From positions 3,165,604 to 3,229,603 of the forward strand of contig CAXAMN010000001.1 in NCBI GenBank assembly GCA_963970005.1: a stretch of DNA of 64,000 bases, written 5' to 3'. Shown here piece after piece: positions 46,286 to 56,639 of the stretch (position 1 is its first letter; every line of letters starts with the position of its first letter). The position numbers and the translations under genes are program-made. Below the pieces are notes generated by a model, which was not told where the DNA came from, did no database searches, and saw only the letters and a list, made by a program, of their open reading frames with translations. The stretch comes from Durusdinium trenchii. Taxonomy: Eukaryota; Sar; Dinophyceae; Suessiales; Symbiodiniaceae.

Positions 46286-47094
46286 AAGGTCCATGGGTCC
46301 TGGCTGTGAGCAAGGCACCGAGAAAGCAAGCTATCTTAAAATCACCGACGCTGGAGTCGGAAAGGGCTAAAGATCAAGAACTTGCAACAATCCTGTGCCA
46401 TTGGCTTGGAGGTTAGGGATTCGCAAAGTTCGGCGCTTAAACGGTTTGGGGACTTGACCAAACTTCAGTATGGCTGTGATGATTTTGTTCAAAAATGGAA
46501 ACAAAGAGAAACAAAGACCAAACACGAGCTGTAATGAGTAGGTCAGATTTGGGGTCTTCGGAAGCCCCGTATACATTCCTTACAAAAAGACACCACAAAG
46601 AGCTGGACCATGGGCGAACGCATGCGGACGACTGCGGTTATCCGCAACGGACACTCCAAGCTGAACCAAGCTGGACCAACGGAAGACTCAAAGACCAGCG
46701 GCTCACAAAATCAAAGACGCAAATAAAGTCACCAACTGAAAAGGACTGATCTCAAATAGTAAATTGTGGGCTAACTGTGATTGGCTGTGCACAATTTTAG
46801 TCTCGCGGACAATGTCTATACCAATCTTAATTACGGAAGTTTAATTGGAAACAATTATAAATGTATATAGAACTCTTGATTAATAGACTCCTTTATTTGA
46901 ATTGCGAATTCTCTTCAAAGGGTGGACCTTCCAACAGAATGTCCTAGCTGGACATGCAGCGTTACCGGCGTTACCGGCGACCCCGAGTTCCGGCCCGTGG
47001 CCCCGTGTCTGGCCACCATGGCGAGGTGCGAGCTCCTCCGAGGTCGTTTCGCCTCGTTTTCCGCGTTTCGGCTCGTTTTCGGCTCCTCATGGCT

Positions 47095-47500
47095 CCCCGG
47101 CATCGCTACTAGTAACAAAGGGCCTTATTACTAGCTTAGCATATAGAAGCTACGAAAGTAGCTCTTTGCCACGTTCGTAGCCTACAGGCCGTTTGTTAGG
47201 CTCGCGATGCACGAACGTGACGTTCGCTCCTCAGGGCTTGGAAGCGCCGAGAAGGACCGGACCTCGGACCGCGGTCGAAACGCTTCGGAAGTAGCGAGGA
47301 GGTCCCTGGAGTCGGTCTGACCGACCCGTGACCGCGATGCGTAGCGATGCCGCGATGCCGCGATGCCGGTGACGTTCGGACGTTTCTTTTGTTCCGGTTA
47401 CGCCAGGAGCTACGTGAAAGTAGCGTCCTTGTTAGCAATGGCCTCCAACCTACGACCGCGATGGCCTCCCCTTAGTAGCGTCCTTCGGTGGTGCCCAAGA
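47095..47500. repeat. CTAGTAGCG family fragments, copies 4 and 5
   Basis: 47100-47185 holds the inverted form (GGCATCGCTACTAGTAACAA). 47395-47490 holds the forward form (AAAGTAGCGTCCTTGTTAGC, CTTAGTAGCGTCCTTCGG). Between them lies a CGATGCCG triplication at 47336-47370. Confidence 0.65.
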
Positions 47501-48712
47501 GAAGTGAAACAGGACTTCTAGGGGAACGGGAACTCAACAGGTAAAGCATTCTAGCATTCGATCAGTGAGTGGCCCTGATGCAGCGGGCAGTCGGTCTATG
47601 TTTCTGCATGTTCTCGGGTCCCACTGCAGGTTTGATTTATGGGAAACGGAGTGCAAACTCCCTTTCCGGGTTCATTGTTGGAGGGTACCATTCCTGGAGG
47701 AATCCATCAACTTGGTTTGATAGCGATCTATCCAAGCTTGGGCTAGATGATTTGGAGTGGTTGAATTGACAGGGTCACTCAATCATGAGGTCTGAAAACT
47801 AACACAGACCATCAACATGGCCATCCATGGCCTTCGTGGTCCACGTCGATCAGTGGCAGTACTGCACAAATTGAAATGGTTGGGTAAATGGTTGGGACAT
47901 GTTGGGACACTCAGCTCGTTCATTTTTTGCTTGTACAGCATAATGATAAATCGGCTGAGTACTCGTAATTTGGCTTGACGAGCATGAGCACTAAATCGGC
48001 AAGCGATTGAAAGAAATGATGAATCAGTATTAACCTATATGATATATATATATATATATATAGCACATGCCCCGTGCAGCTATCAATGACGGGATAGATG
48101 AATCGTGTGATGCAATTTTGTAATGCACAAACCATTGCAGTTTTACAGACTTTGTTCTGAACTGGTCTCACGTCATATATGCTTCAAATGAACCAAATGA
48201 ACCTGTGGCCACAAGCTTCTGAACTGGTCCCGGTCTCCAGAGTGAACCCGTCCTCAAAGAGAGCTCCGGAAGCTCTGCTTCCTTTGAAGCTTCGAAATCA
48301 TTTCAATACTGTACCGATCCAATGGGTTTCCAAACACACCGACGACCCACCCTCAAGTCAGGTTGAGGTTTTGGGAGTCGGCTCACGCCCCAAAAGGAGT
48401 CGCAAACTTGCAGGGGTCCAACGCTTCCGAGTTTGGAGAGTCCGATGATGCCGTAGGGTAGGGACTTTTTTGATACTAGTGGACACAGTACCGGTGGCCG
48501 TCACTAGACGTAGGGAGCCAGGATGCATTACTAGGGAATCTCCAACGTGTACTACTCTCCGAGCCTGTTTCCATAGCAAACCTCAGGGCCAAGCCGGCAC
48601 GCGCTGCGAAAGGCGCTGCAATGGCTCCAGGCGCTGTAAACAGCTCACAGCTTGGGTCGCCCGGGCAGCTGCCAACCTGTCCAAACCAGGCGTTGTTTCC
48701 GCCCCCCAAAAC

Positions 48713-48926
48713 CGTCGTACTCCGCACCTCTGGATCTGCCACAGCATCGCTCGCCGCACAACGACCCACCGGCTGAGTGCCACCGACACGAGGACGTCGC
48801 TTGGACCGTGGAGCCCAAAAGGCATGAGGACGTGGTTCGAAGTGCGAAGTGCCGGTCACGAGAACTGCCGGTAGACGAAGAAACGGACGAAGAAAGGATG
48901 AGCACACCACCTGAACTGCAGGGTGG
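48713..48926 (+). CDS. candidate exon, polar acidic peptide
   Basis: The plus frame contains the near-repeat HRHEDVAWTVEPKRHEDVV followed by RELPVDEETDEERMSTPPEL, ending near CTGCAGGGTGGTAGG. Minus and other plus frames are also open, so the call rests on the peptide look alone. Confidence 0.35.
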
Positions 48927-49475
48927 TAGGGATTATCAATTGTGATTTGGGTGTCAGGAGGTAGGGGTAGTTTGGGTGATCGGTAGAAATATTGAAACTC
49001 AAAAAATGCAAGCATGGCAAGTTTTCATATGTGATGGAAAGTGATGCAAAATCTGGTCATGTGAACGATCCGAAGAAATACTAGTCAGCTGTGTGCATAC
49101 AGTTCCTTATTAGGACAATCCTAAATGATTATATAATGGTTTACATTTGATTACATTTGGATGGTCTTCCTGGTGGCCATTCTTAGATATTCTTAGCTGG
49201 TCTTACCTTCATGGAGTGATAAAACAGGTTAAAATAAGTTAAGTATTCTTTACAAGGTCTGGCACCTCCACAGTTCTCTGTCCAGGTCCATTCATCAACA
49301 TCAAATGTCAGAAGTCTCGACGAATCTCGATCCAATTCCCTGTATATAATCATTCATACCAAAGGTCAAGGTACAAACACCAGCCTGCTGAAATCCCTCA
49401 AGCGTCACCTGAAACCATCTCTCTGTGAAATGGAACATGTGCCATCTTGCACCCACTGTGGCTCTAAGAACTCAC

Positions 49476-49551
49476 CCTGTCATAGCAATCCTGACAATTT
49501 TTGGAGCATGCATCGGTACCCACACATCTCTTTCTGTACCACCTGCAAAGC
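49476..49551 (-). CDS. candidate exon with GTGAGT donor
   Basis: Minus strand, AG|G acceptor (TTCCAAAG|GC) and GACAGG|GTGAGT donor. In the donor-phase-0 frame it reads CRWYRKRCVGTDACSKNCQD (Cys-rich). Another frame reads AGGTERDVWVPMHAPKIVRI. The plus strand has an overlapping Cys-rich ORF. Confidence 0.4.
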
Positions 49552-50128
49552 CTTTGGAACCCCGCCTTGGAAGGGGGAAGTGCTATTAGGGCACTATAAC
49601 TTTGTTTGGGAGGAACGATTTTCAGGAACAACCTCTGGGCTCCGCTCAATCAATTCTGTCAGTGAAATGTGCTGATGTGTTTGATGGTTCAGACACTGGC
49701 ACCCATTCCCAGCACCTCTGCAACCCCCCCCCGCAAGCCACCCTTTTCCCTTCTCCGACGAGCTGTCGTGATTTAACAAAAAATCAGAGGCATCACCAAT
49801 TGGGGATGGCCCCGGTGCGGAAAGCTCGGAATAAGGTTGAGAGAAAGAGCTACGGCAAGCTTTTCTCTCATCTCCCATGGTCTAGAAGAAGAATGGGATC
49901 CTATGTCATAGTTGTAGAATGTGTTATAGTCATAGAATGACATTAGGGACTGTAGCCTCCTGGACCCAAAATGAGTGGATCAGCATGCAAAATCCGACTC
50001 CCAGGTCGCAGGGCCGTGTCTATCGGAGCTGCGCATGTTGGGTCTATCGCGAGTTGCGCAGCTGTTTCACGTCAAGCAAAGGTTGTGTTTGCTGGGGAGG
50101 CCTAAGAATTCTGATGTTCATGGTTGAT

Positions 50129-50505
50129 TATTGCATGATGGCATAGTAGAACATGTCGATCAAACCCTTCAGCTTTTGGCCACCCGGTCTCATGTTGAGA
50201 GGAAACGCCATCTTCCCCCAAAACGGTTCACCCGTGAACCCCTGTGAAAGGCTCGGCCGTCGCTCTGGGCTCCCCGCCTGCGGCGTAAGGAAGGCGCCGC
50301 GGCAGGGGCGCAAGGTCGTTGGATTCGGGGCGAGAGAGGCGAGAGACGTGGCGGCAAAACCCGCAGAGTCCAGCGCTGGGAGTTCCTGGGAAAGCTTGAG
50401 AGTTCGCTGGGTGTCGGCCAAGCGTTGGGCAAAGGCGACTGTGGGGAATGGAGGCTGCCGTGCGGACTGGGGACTGCAACTCCCACTCTCCAGGTCTGGA
50501 AAATC
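50129..50505 (-). CDS. candidate long exon, unknown product
   Basis: The minus frame runs from an acceptor at GATTTTCCAG (or CATTCCCCACAG) to TAA at 50129, about 120 codons. It includes RLADTQRTLKLSQELPALDS, AGFAATSLASLAPN, then WGKMAFPLNMRPGGQKLKGL and IDMFYYAIMQ. Third codon positions are mostly G/C. The second half looks globular and may be the C terminus. No family is recognised. It is the strongest isolated exon in the 44-57 kb part. Confidence 0.55.
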
Positions 50506-50999
50506 TCGACAGGAGGGAGTGGTGCATTTCAAGTCTTTGATAGAACACATGGTAGGGACAGGTACCATGGAGGGTGGACTTTACTATAGGTTTTGAGTTA
50601 TAAGTATATATAAGTAGATGTGACAAATTCAGGGTTGTACCTCTCATCTGTGAAGTCTGTAAATCCACCAAACAAATAGATCTCACCCACCCTCGAATAA
50701 ACCTGCTTCAGGCTTGAAGTCCAAATAACATGGGACTGCCCAGTCTACTTCAAGCCGGTTTTGGGGGTGGGGTAAGTCAGTTCTATAAAGCAAAACTCAG
50801 AACAGGTGGGCTTTGTGTGCTCAAGTGAAGGATGTCCTGAAAAGTATCCTGTAGATTAGAACTACCCTTCGGAGGCACCAAGATCTAGGCTCAGGGCTCA
50901 GGTTCCAAAGCAAGCAACACCCGGTGTGTTCATGAAGGCGCCCCAAGGGTGTGCCCCAATTGCCCCACACGGAAGGTATGGGAAGGTCACATCGACATG

Positions 51000-52940
51000 A
51001 CGACCTGCAGGGTCAAACATGAACCGTGTCATGTAGAGCATCATATCAGATGCCGTGTCATGCACGTAAGAAGATGCTCAACTTTGAGTTTTCTTTGACA
51101 AAGAAATCCAAGTCCACTTCTAAAGATTCAAAAGGACCATAAATGAAATCCAAGTCGATTAACAGTCAGCCCAATGATGCGTACCTTCTGCTTATTCCAG
51201 GTCTTTCGGTGCCATACTTTTTGGTTTCTTGACAATTGTGTTAAAGGTAGTGCTGATGACGGGAGGTCCCGTGCCAGGCACCTCAACTTAACGTTGTTCT
51301 TACGTTGGATCCCACCCGAGTAGAAGTCAAAGCTTTTCTTGTGACCTACTGAACTTGGCCTCTGTCCCAAGAGTTTCGTGATTTTGTATGGAACCCGCTT
51401 GGAGAAGAGGAACCATTCTCCGCTTGGTACTAGAACAGCTTTGGAACTGCTGCAAATACGCTCCTTATCAATCCTTTTTGTCTGTTACCCCCAAAACATT
51501 CATCCATCCAAAGTTCAGATGTCCTTTTTCTGTGGGCTGGATGTAAAAAACACGGCTCCTTTCGCGAGCCAACAACAACATATGTTGCACATTGTTGCAC
51601 CATCCTCCAGGCCCTGGCAAGGTTGCAGTTGCCATTCGCAGAACGGTTTCTGCACTTCGGTTCAACTGCTTTCATGCACTATTTCTCATTGCACGAACGA
51701 ATGAAGGCGCCCATGGAGTGCTCATCCCGATGCCTTTCAGAACGACCATGTTTGCAGGTGTTGGGACCTCTTTTGGACAGCCCCGAAGAAGTTCAACTCT
51801 GGACGGTTCAGTCTGCAAGTCTGGCATGAAACATGAAGAATGAAGCCCATTGGTAGTTTGTGGCACATGTCAAAACATGCATGGCTGCCATGATCCGTGT
51901 CTGCACTCGGAAACTCTATTGCAATTCAATTCTCCCCCGTACCGTACGCGTTTGCAAAGGGTGTCTAAACGCATGCAGCTACACACTACGTGTGGCAAAA
52001 CACTGGGTTCCCAACATGCTTCATAGAATTGATCTGACAGCCAGGAACTGCTGTTGTTGTGCCATGTCGAAGAACAAGGAGCTCCTCAATAACTCAGCTT
52101 ACATACAGAAAACCTTCCGTACTGTGTCAGGCATTGGGACGCTTCTTCTCAAAAAAACTCCTAAATAGATCCAGTTGAGCACGCGCTCAACTGCAAAATG
52201 AATGTGCCAGGCTGTGCCTAGGTTCTTCCTCACGACCACCGGTGGTGGCCACTTTTCTTCGGCCCCGACTTAAAGAATTGTCATGCCAGCGTCGGCAGCG
52301 TCTGGTCCGCGCAAAATGTTGAGCGGGGCTGCAAGCTGCAAGCGCCAAGTCTCTTCGATGCAGGATCTTTTGCAAGACTCGTATATAGTACAGAACAAAG
52401 AGCGGTTGGGGGATCAAACCTTTTGAATGATCTGTGGGAGATCCCCGCGTGACCGAGTTTATTGACTTCAGTTTCTTGTGCCACCGAAAAGCAACACATG
52501 TTGATATCATCCAAGTATAACAGTATAGCCAACGGTCACTGGTACAAAACAATAAGCAATGTTGAAGCAGTGGGAAGCACCTTAGACCTAGACAACATGA
52601 CACAACTTGATCCATTCTGTGGTAGTGAAATCTACGCGTGGTTGCAATATTATATGTTCAAAACGCCAACAAACGGAAGTCACCAGTACTTCCAAATGTT
52701 CCAAGGTCACCTTCAGGTTCCAACATGTTCTAAATATGTCGCCCATTAAACCTCACATGATCTCACGATCGTTCATCATGGTTTTCAGGACCAAGAAGAC
52801 CTGTTTGGACACGAACCTGCTTTCTGTCTTTGAACCCTGTCCTCACCGGTCCTCTTGGATGTACTTCATTAATGAACCAAAACATCCTATACTCCCCAGA
52901 AGGTTCTTTTTACGTTCCTCTTTTGACAAACATCACCCTA
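51000..52940. other. no gene resolved
   Basis: Open frames at 51430-51845 and 51860-52168 have no splice support and mixed codon use. Nothing firm. Confidence 0.35.
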
Positions 52941-52951
52941 AGCAAAGCCAG

Positions 52952-53112
52952 GTCCTGAAACCAAAACGAACCACCAGGCGTCGCACAGTTCGGGGAACCA
53001 GTTCAGTGAGGCCGAGGACGACGGAGGCCTCGACCAGTTTGGGGATTCGATGTGCAAAACGTTCGATGTGGGGCCCAGTGCTGTGGCAAATCTGTTTCGA
53101 AGGGCTCTTTCT
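52952..53112. CDS. candidate exon, strand ambiguous
   Basis: Plus: AAAGCCAG|GTCC opens a frame with SGNQFSEAEDDGGLDQFGDS then VGPSAVANLFRRAL. Minus: the same DNA reads RIPKLVEASVVLGLTELVPR. Both are natural-looking. The acceptor favours plus. Confidence 0.4.
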
Positions 53113-53332
53113 TAGCCAAAGAACACGACAACACCACTAAAACATGCTAGAACAAACCAAACCAGAGGATCTGGAACCAAAGGCTGTCTTTCATTCCGTG
53201 AATCTTCCAAACGCTCCATTGCCTCTTGGCTGATTCATTGCTTCTGCACGAGAGCGCTCTCCGCTTGACGCTTGCTTGGCGTCCAGTGGTAGCTGGGGGC
53301 GGACTGCTTGCCGTCGCTTTCAGGGCTCTGAG

Positions 53333-53479
53333 CTCCTGAGAGCAGCGGTGGAGACGAGACGGCAGCGATGGCCGAGGAAACGCCGTGCCAGGTCGGTTTG
53401 GTGCTGTGGAAAGAGCTGTCGAACCAAAGAAGACCGGTGGTCTAGCTCCATGCCGGAAGAGGTGTTTGAATGGTTCTGA
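53333..53479. CDS. candidate exon, strand ambiguous
   Basis: Minus: after CATCTCAG a frame reads MELDHRSSLVRQLFPQHQTD and LARRFLGHRC to a TGA. Plus: GGDETAAMAEETPCQ leads to a CCAG|GTCGGT donor. I cannot decide between them. Confidence 0.35.
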
Positions 53480-53495
53480 GATGTTTGGAGTCCGC

Positions 53496-53522
53496 AGTGA
53501 GTGGATCTGACAGGGGCACTCC
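53496..53522 (+). repeat. dispersed SGCDR-type sequence, copy 3 (partial)
   Basis: GTGAGTGGATCTGACAGGGG then CACTCCG matches the first half of copies 1 and 2. Confidence 0.55.
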
Positions 53523-54689
53523 GTGAAGTAGGCACAGAGATGCTGGAACTCCTGGTTGTTTGGTTTCTTATGGTTTCTTTCGTTTTCCACCCGGGCGTTC
53601 ACCCAGACCGACACTCTTGGAGATGGCAGAAAGATTGGAAGGAACAACATGAAATTACAAAATATGACGGAATCTCCGGAGGTGCAGGAGAACTCTTCAT
53701 GATGTCAAGGACGGATTCCAAGAAACGACAGGACTTGGCGGGTTTTTAGGTCCCAAATGCTGGGAGTCTCTCTCTCAAAAATACCAAGCATCATCCGACA
53801 ACAAAATTATCGAATCGAGGTGAAGAAAATGTTGTTATATAATACTAATAATCGATGGATAATTAACGGTCTTGGAAGACGGCATTGGTTGATTTCGGAG
53901 CTAAGAAGGAGGTGAGGAAGGGGAACAAGTCAGTAGCCTGAAGCTCGGGTGCACAGGTTAAGTCTTAAGGGAACTGCACTGATTCTGATGGCACTGTGCA
54001 GGATTCCAATGGGCCTCCAGTTCCACCAAGTGAGGCTTAGGAGAGAACAATTCCATAGATTTACCAAAAAACGCTGCAAAAAAAAATCATCGCGCGAGGC
54101 GAGATCTAGTTGGGGTAGGGTCCGGAGGTGATTCAACGTGGCCACCTTGCAATAGGTCACTGCATGACACTCCACAAAGGCCACTTTGAAGAGTGTTTTT
54201 GCCAAGCCTGACCAAGTTTGTGGTCTGACTTAGGGCCAGCAAAAACCGTACCCTAAAATATCATCGTTCTCTTCCGCCACAAACATGACCATCAGTTAAA
54301 CTGTACCAACATGCACCAAGCAGCCAGACCACCACCACCGCCGCCATCACCACCACAATGGTTGAAATTCTCTCAGACCCAGCTCCTTAAACCCTTGTAG
54401 CCTTCGGAGATTTACAATCTCCACCCTTGCACTGGAGGATGTTACGACCCAATGGTTTGGGACCCTGCCGCCCGCGCCAGCATTTTACGTTCAATACTCG
54501 GACCTTTTAAAACATACTCTCAACAAGTAGCTTTGAACTTGTGCTTTTCTATGTAGCATGTGTGCTACAATTGCTGTATTACTGCTTGCTGGACAAGTAG
54601 CTTAGTATACTTGTAGCATGTTTCCCCAATTGGGTTCTCTTTCTCTGTGGAAAAACAGCTGGCCATGGTCGCTTGCCACGCCCCTGAAC

Positions 54690-55720
54690 GCTGTGTCCAG
54701 GTCTTGTCCTCCTCTTGTCCTCCTGGTGCTTGCAGTTGTCCTCTCGCGCGCTGTGTCCTCCTCTTGTCCTCTTGGTGCTTGCAGTTGTCCTGCTGCAGTC
54801 CTCTGGCCCCGTGTCCTCCTCTTGTCCTGCCATTGTCCACTGGCTGCGCTGGCTGTGTCCTCCTCCTGGTGCTGGTAGTTGTCCTGCTGTTGTCCTCTGG
54901 CCGCGCTGATCAACCCTGTGACCCTGTGTCCTCGCTTTGTCCTCCTCTTGCTCCCCAAACAGTTTACTGCTCCTAGGAAAACAAAAAGCTGGCCACAGTC
55001 TCTGGCCGCGCTGGTGAACGCAGTGTCCGGGTGTTGTCCTCCTGTTGTCCTCTTCTTGTCCCTCTTCTGGTGTGTAGCTTGGCCGCGGCTTTCCTGACCT
55101 CTTCTTGTCCTCCTGCTGTCCTCGTTGTCCTCTTGTTGACACCACCTTGGCCACGGCTGCCAGCCAGTCTCCAGACCTTGTCCTCCTGTTGTCATCACTT
55201 TGTCATCTGTCTTTTCCTCCTCTTGTCCTCTTCTTCTCTTGTTGTCCTCTGCTTGTCCTCTTGTTTTGTCCTCCTGTTGTCCCCTTGTTGTCCTTCAGAC
55301 TTGACACCGCCAAGCGTACTCAAAGGATCCAGCACACCTAGTTGGAATATCGCAGCATGGCCACGTGGCAGCCTGTCAGCGTGTCAACATGACAACACGC
55401 GAGCGCGCACTACAAAGCTAAGCCGATCGCAATCTTTTCGGCCCAGTCCTCCGCATGTTCTTCTATTGCCTTCTTCGAGTCTTCATTGGCTGCGGCTGCC
55501 AGCCTATCTCCGGTCGTGCTCCTCCCATCCTCGTCTTATCTTTCTCTTGTCCTCTCTTCCTCTTCTCATCTTGTTCTCCTCTTGGCATGCCTGTCCTTTT
55601 GGCGTTGTCCGGTCACAGCTTGTGCTTCTTTTGTCCTCTTGGTGTGTTGTGTTGTTTTCCTCCCCTCATCCTTTTGTCCTCTGTTGTCCTCGTGCTGCTG
55701 CGATCGTGTGTTTACGTGGC
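54690..55720. repeat. TTGTCCTC minisatellite with higher-order units
   Basis: More than 20 TTGTCCT words occur here, many as TTGTCCTCCTC or TTGTCCTCTTG. Around 54690-54840 a unit of about 50 bases (GTGTCCTCCTCTTGTCCTC, GGTGCTTGCAGTTGTCCT) repeats. GGCCRYGGY...GCTGGTGAACGC-like words recur near 54660, 55000 and 55080. It creates a 530-codon plus ORF and two minus ORFs of 190-200 codons, which I do not regard as genes. Confidence 0.85.
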
Positions 55721-56034
55721 TTCCCGAGGCAGGGGCTGGGGCTGCGGCCGCCCACGACCCACAACAACAATAATTCTTGCCAACTAAGCTGTTTAGTGTT
55801 CATAATGTATACATCGTCAAAAATGAGTCGCCATGAGATCCCAAACCCTTCCAAACCTGGACGAGATTCTTCGAAACTGGAAGAGGTTGCCGCTCTCTTG
55901 GTCTGGCATCCCCAATCTCACCCAATGACCCCAAGCCCATTGTGCGTATTGATCCAAATGTCATTGGGTGTACATGGTGTGTCACCAACCAAACTTCTGG
56001 CGCACTCTGAGGCACTCTTCCATCATTCTCCCAA

Positions 56035-56165
56035 GTTCACCAGCTTGCGCGACATGACCGAGGCACAATTCGTGGAGCTGAAACTCCGGCACCTGACCAC
56101 GTTGACTGGGACCTCCACTCGCCCGCGGGCGATCGCCGGATCACGGAAGTATGGAGGATTGAAAG
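56035..56165 (+). CDS. candidate exon, unknown product
   Basis: Within the long plus frame that continues past the minisatellite, one island has natural composition: SLRDMTEAQFVELKLRHLTT followed by TSTRPRAIAGSRKYGG. Acceptor and donor are not certain (an AG at 56035 is possible). Confidence 0.4.
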
Positions 56166-56639
56166 GGTTGACAGGGCTTCTGGTCCCAAGACATGGATGG
56201 GGGTGGTCACATGGATGGGTTGAAGGGATTTCTTGGAAAACGCTGGTGGGTGTTCACCCCAACCAAACACTCCATGATACTCCATGTATGGCTTATTTAC
56301 ATACATTGACCCCTGAAACCGCCCAATGTATGCCGCATATGATTAATATACAATGGAGTGTCTGGGTATGGCTTTCTCCAAATCCAGATCATCAGATCAA
56401 GAACGCCAATCAGGGCCGACCCACCTTTGGTGCTTCGTTCAAGCGATGGCTGGCATCATCCACCCGGCTCAGACTCCTTTCTAGCCACGTGGGAGAGAAA
56501 AAAAGAATCCTCGGCTTGCCACCAGGCGACCGCCTGTGGACGCCCGAGACATCTTTGGAGTCGATGACCTCGGCGCTTTTGTCGAAAAATAGTGAACAAC
56601 TGGAAATGTCTGACGTTCCATGATTGAATCCTCCATGAC

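Noticed and set aside
48476-49015. 179-codon minus ORF
   Set aside because: Frames on both strands are open here; the minus peptide is Pro/Arg/Ala-rich without splice support, and the plus acidic frame looked more natural.
54579-55198. Two minus-strand ORFs of about 190-200 codons rich in QEED and RRTRGG
   Set aside because: Translation of the same TTGTCCTC repeat in two overlapping frames.
55031-56623. Longest ORF in the window (530 codons, plus strand)
   Set aside because: Its first 230 codons are translated minisatellite (Leu/Ser/Cys/Pro repeats). Only a short island near 56.04-56.17 kb looks like protein, so I listed just that.
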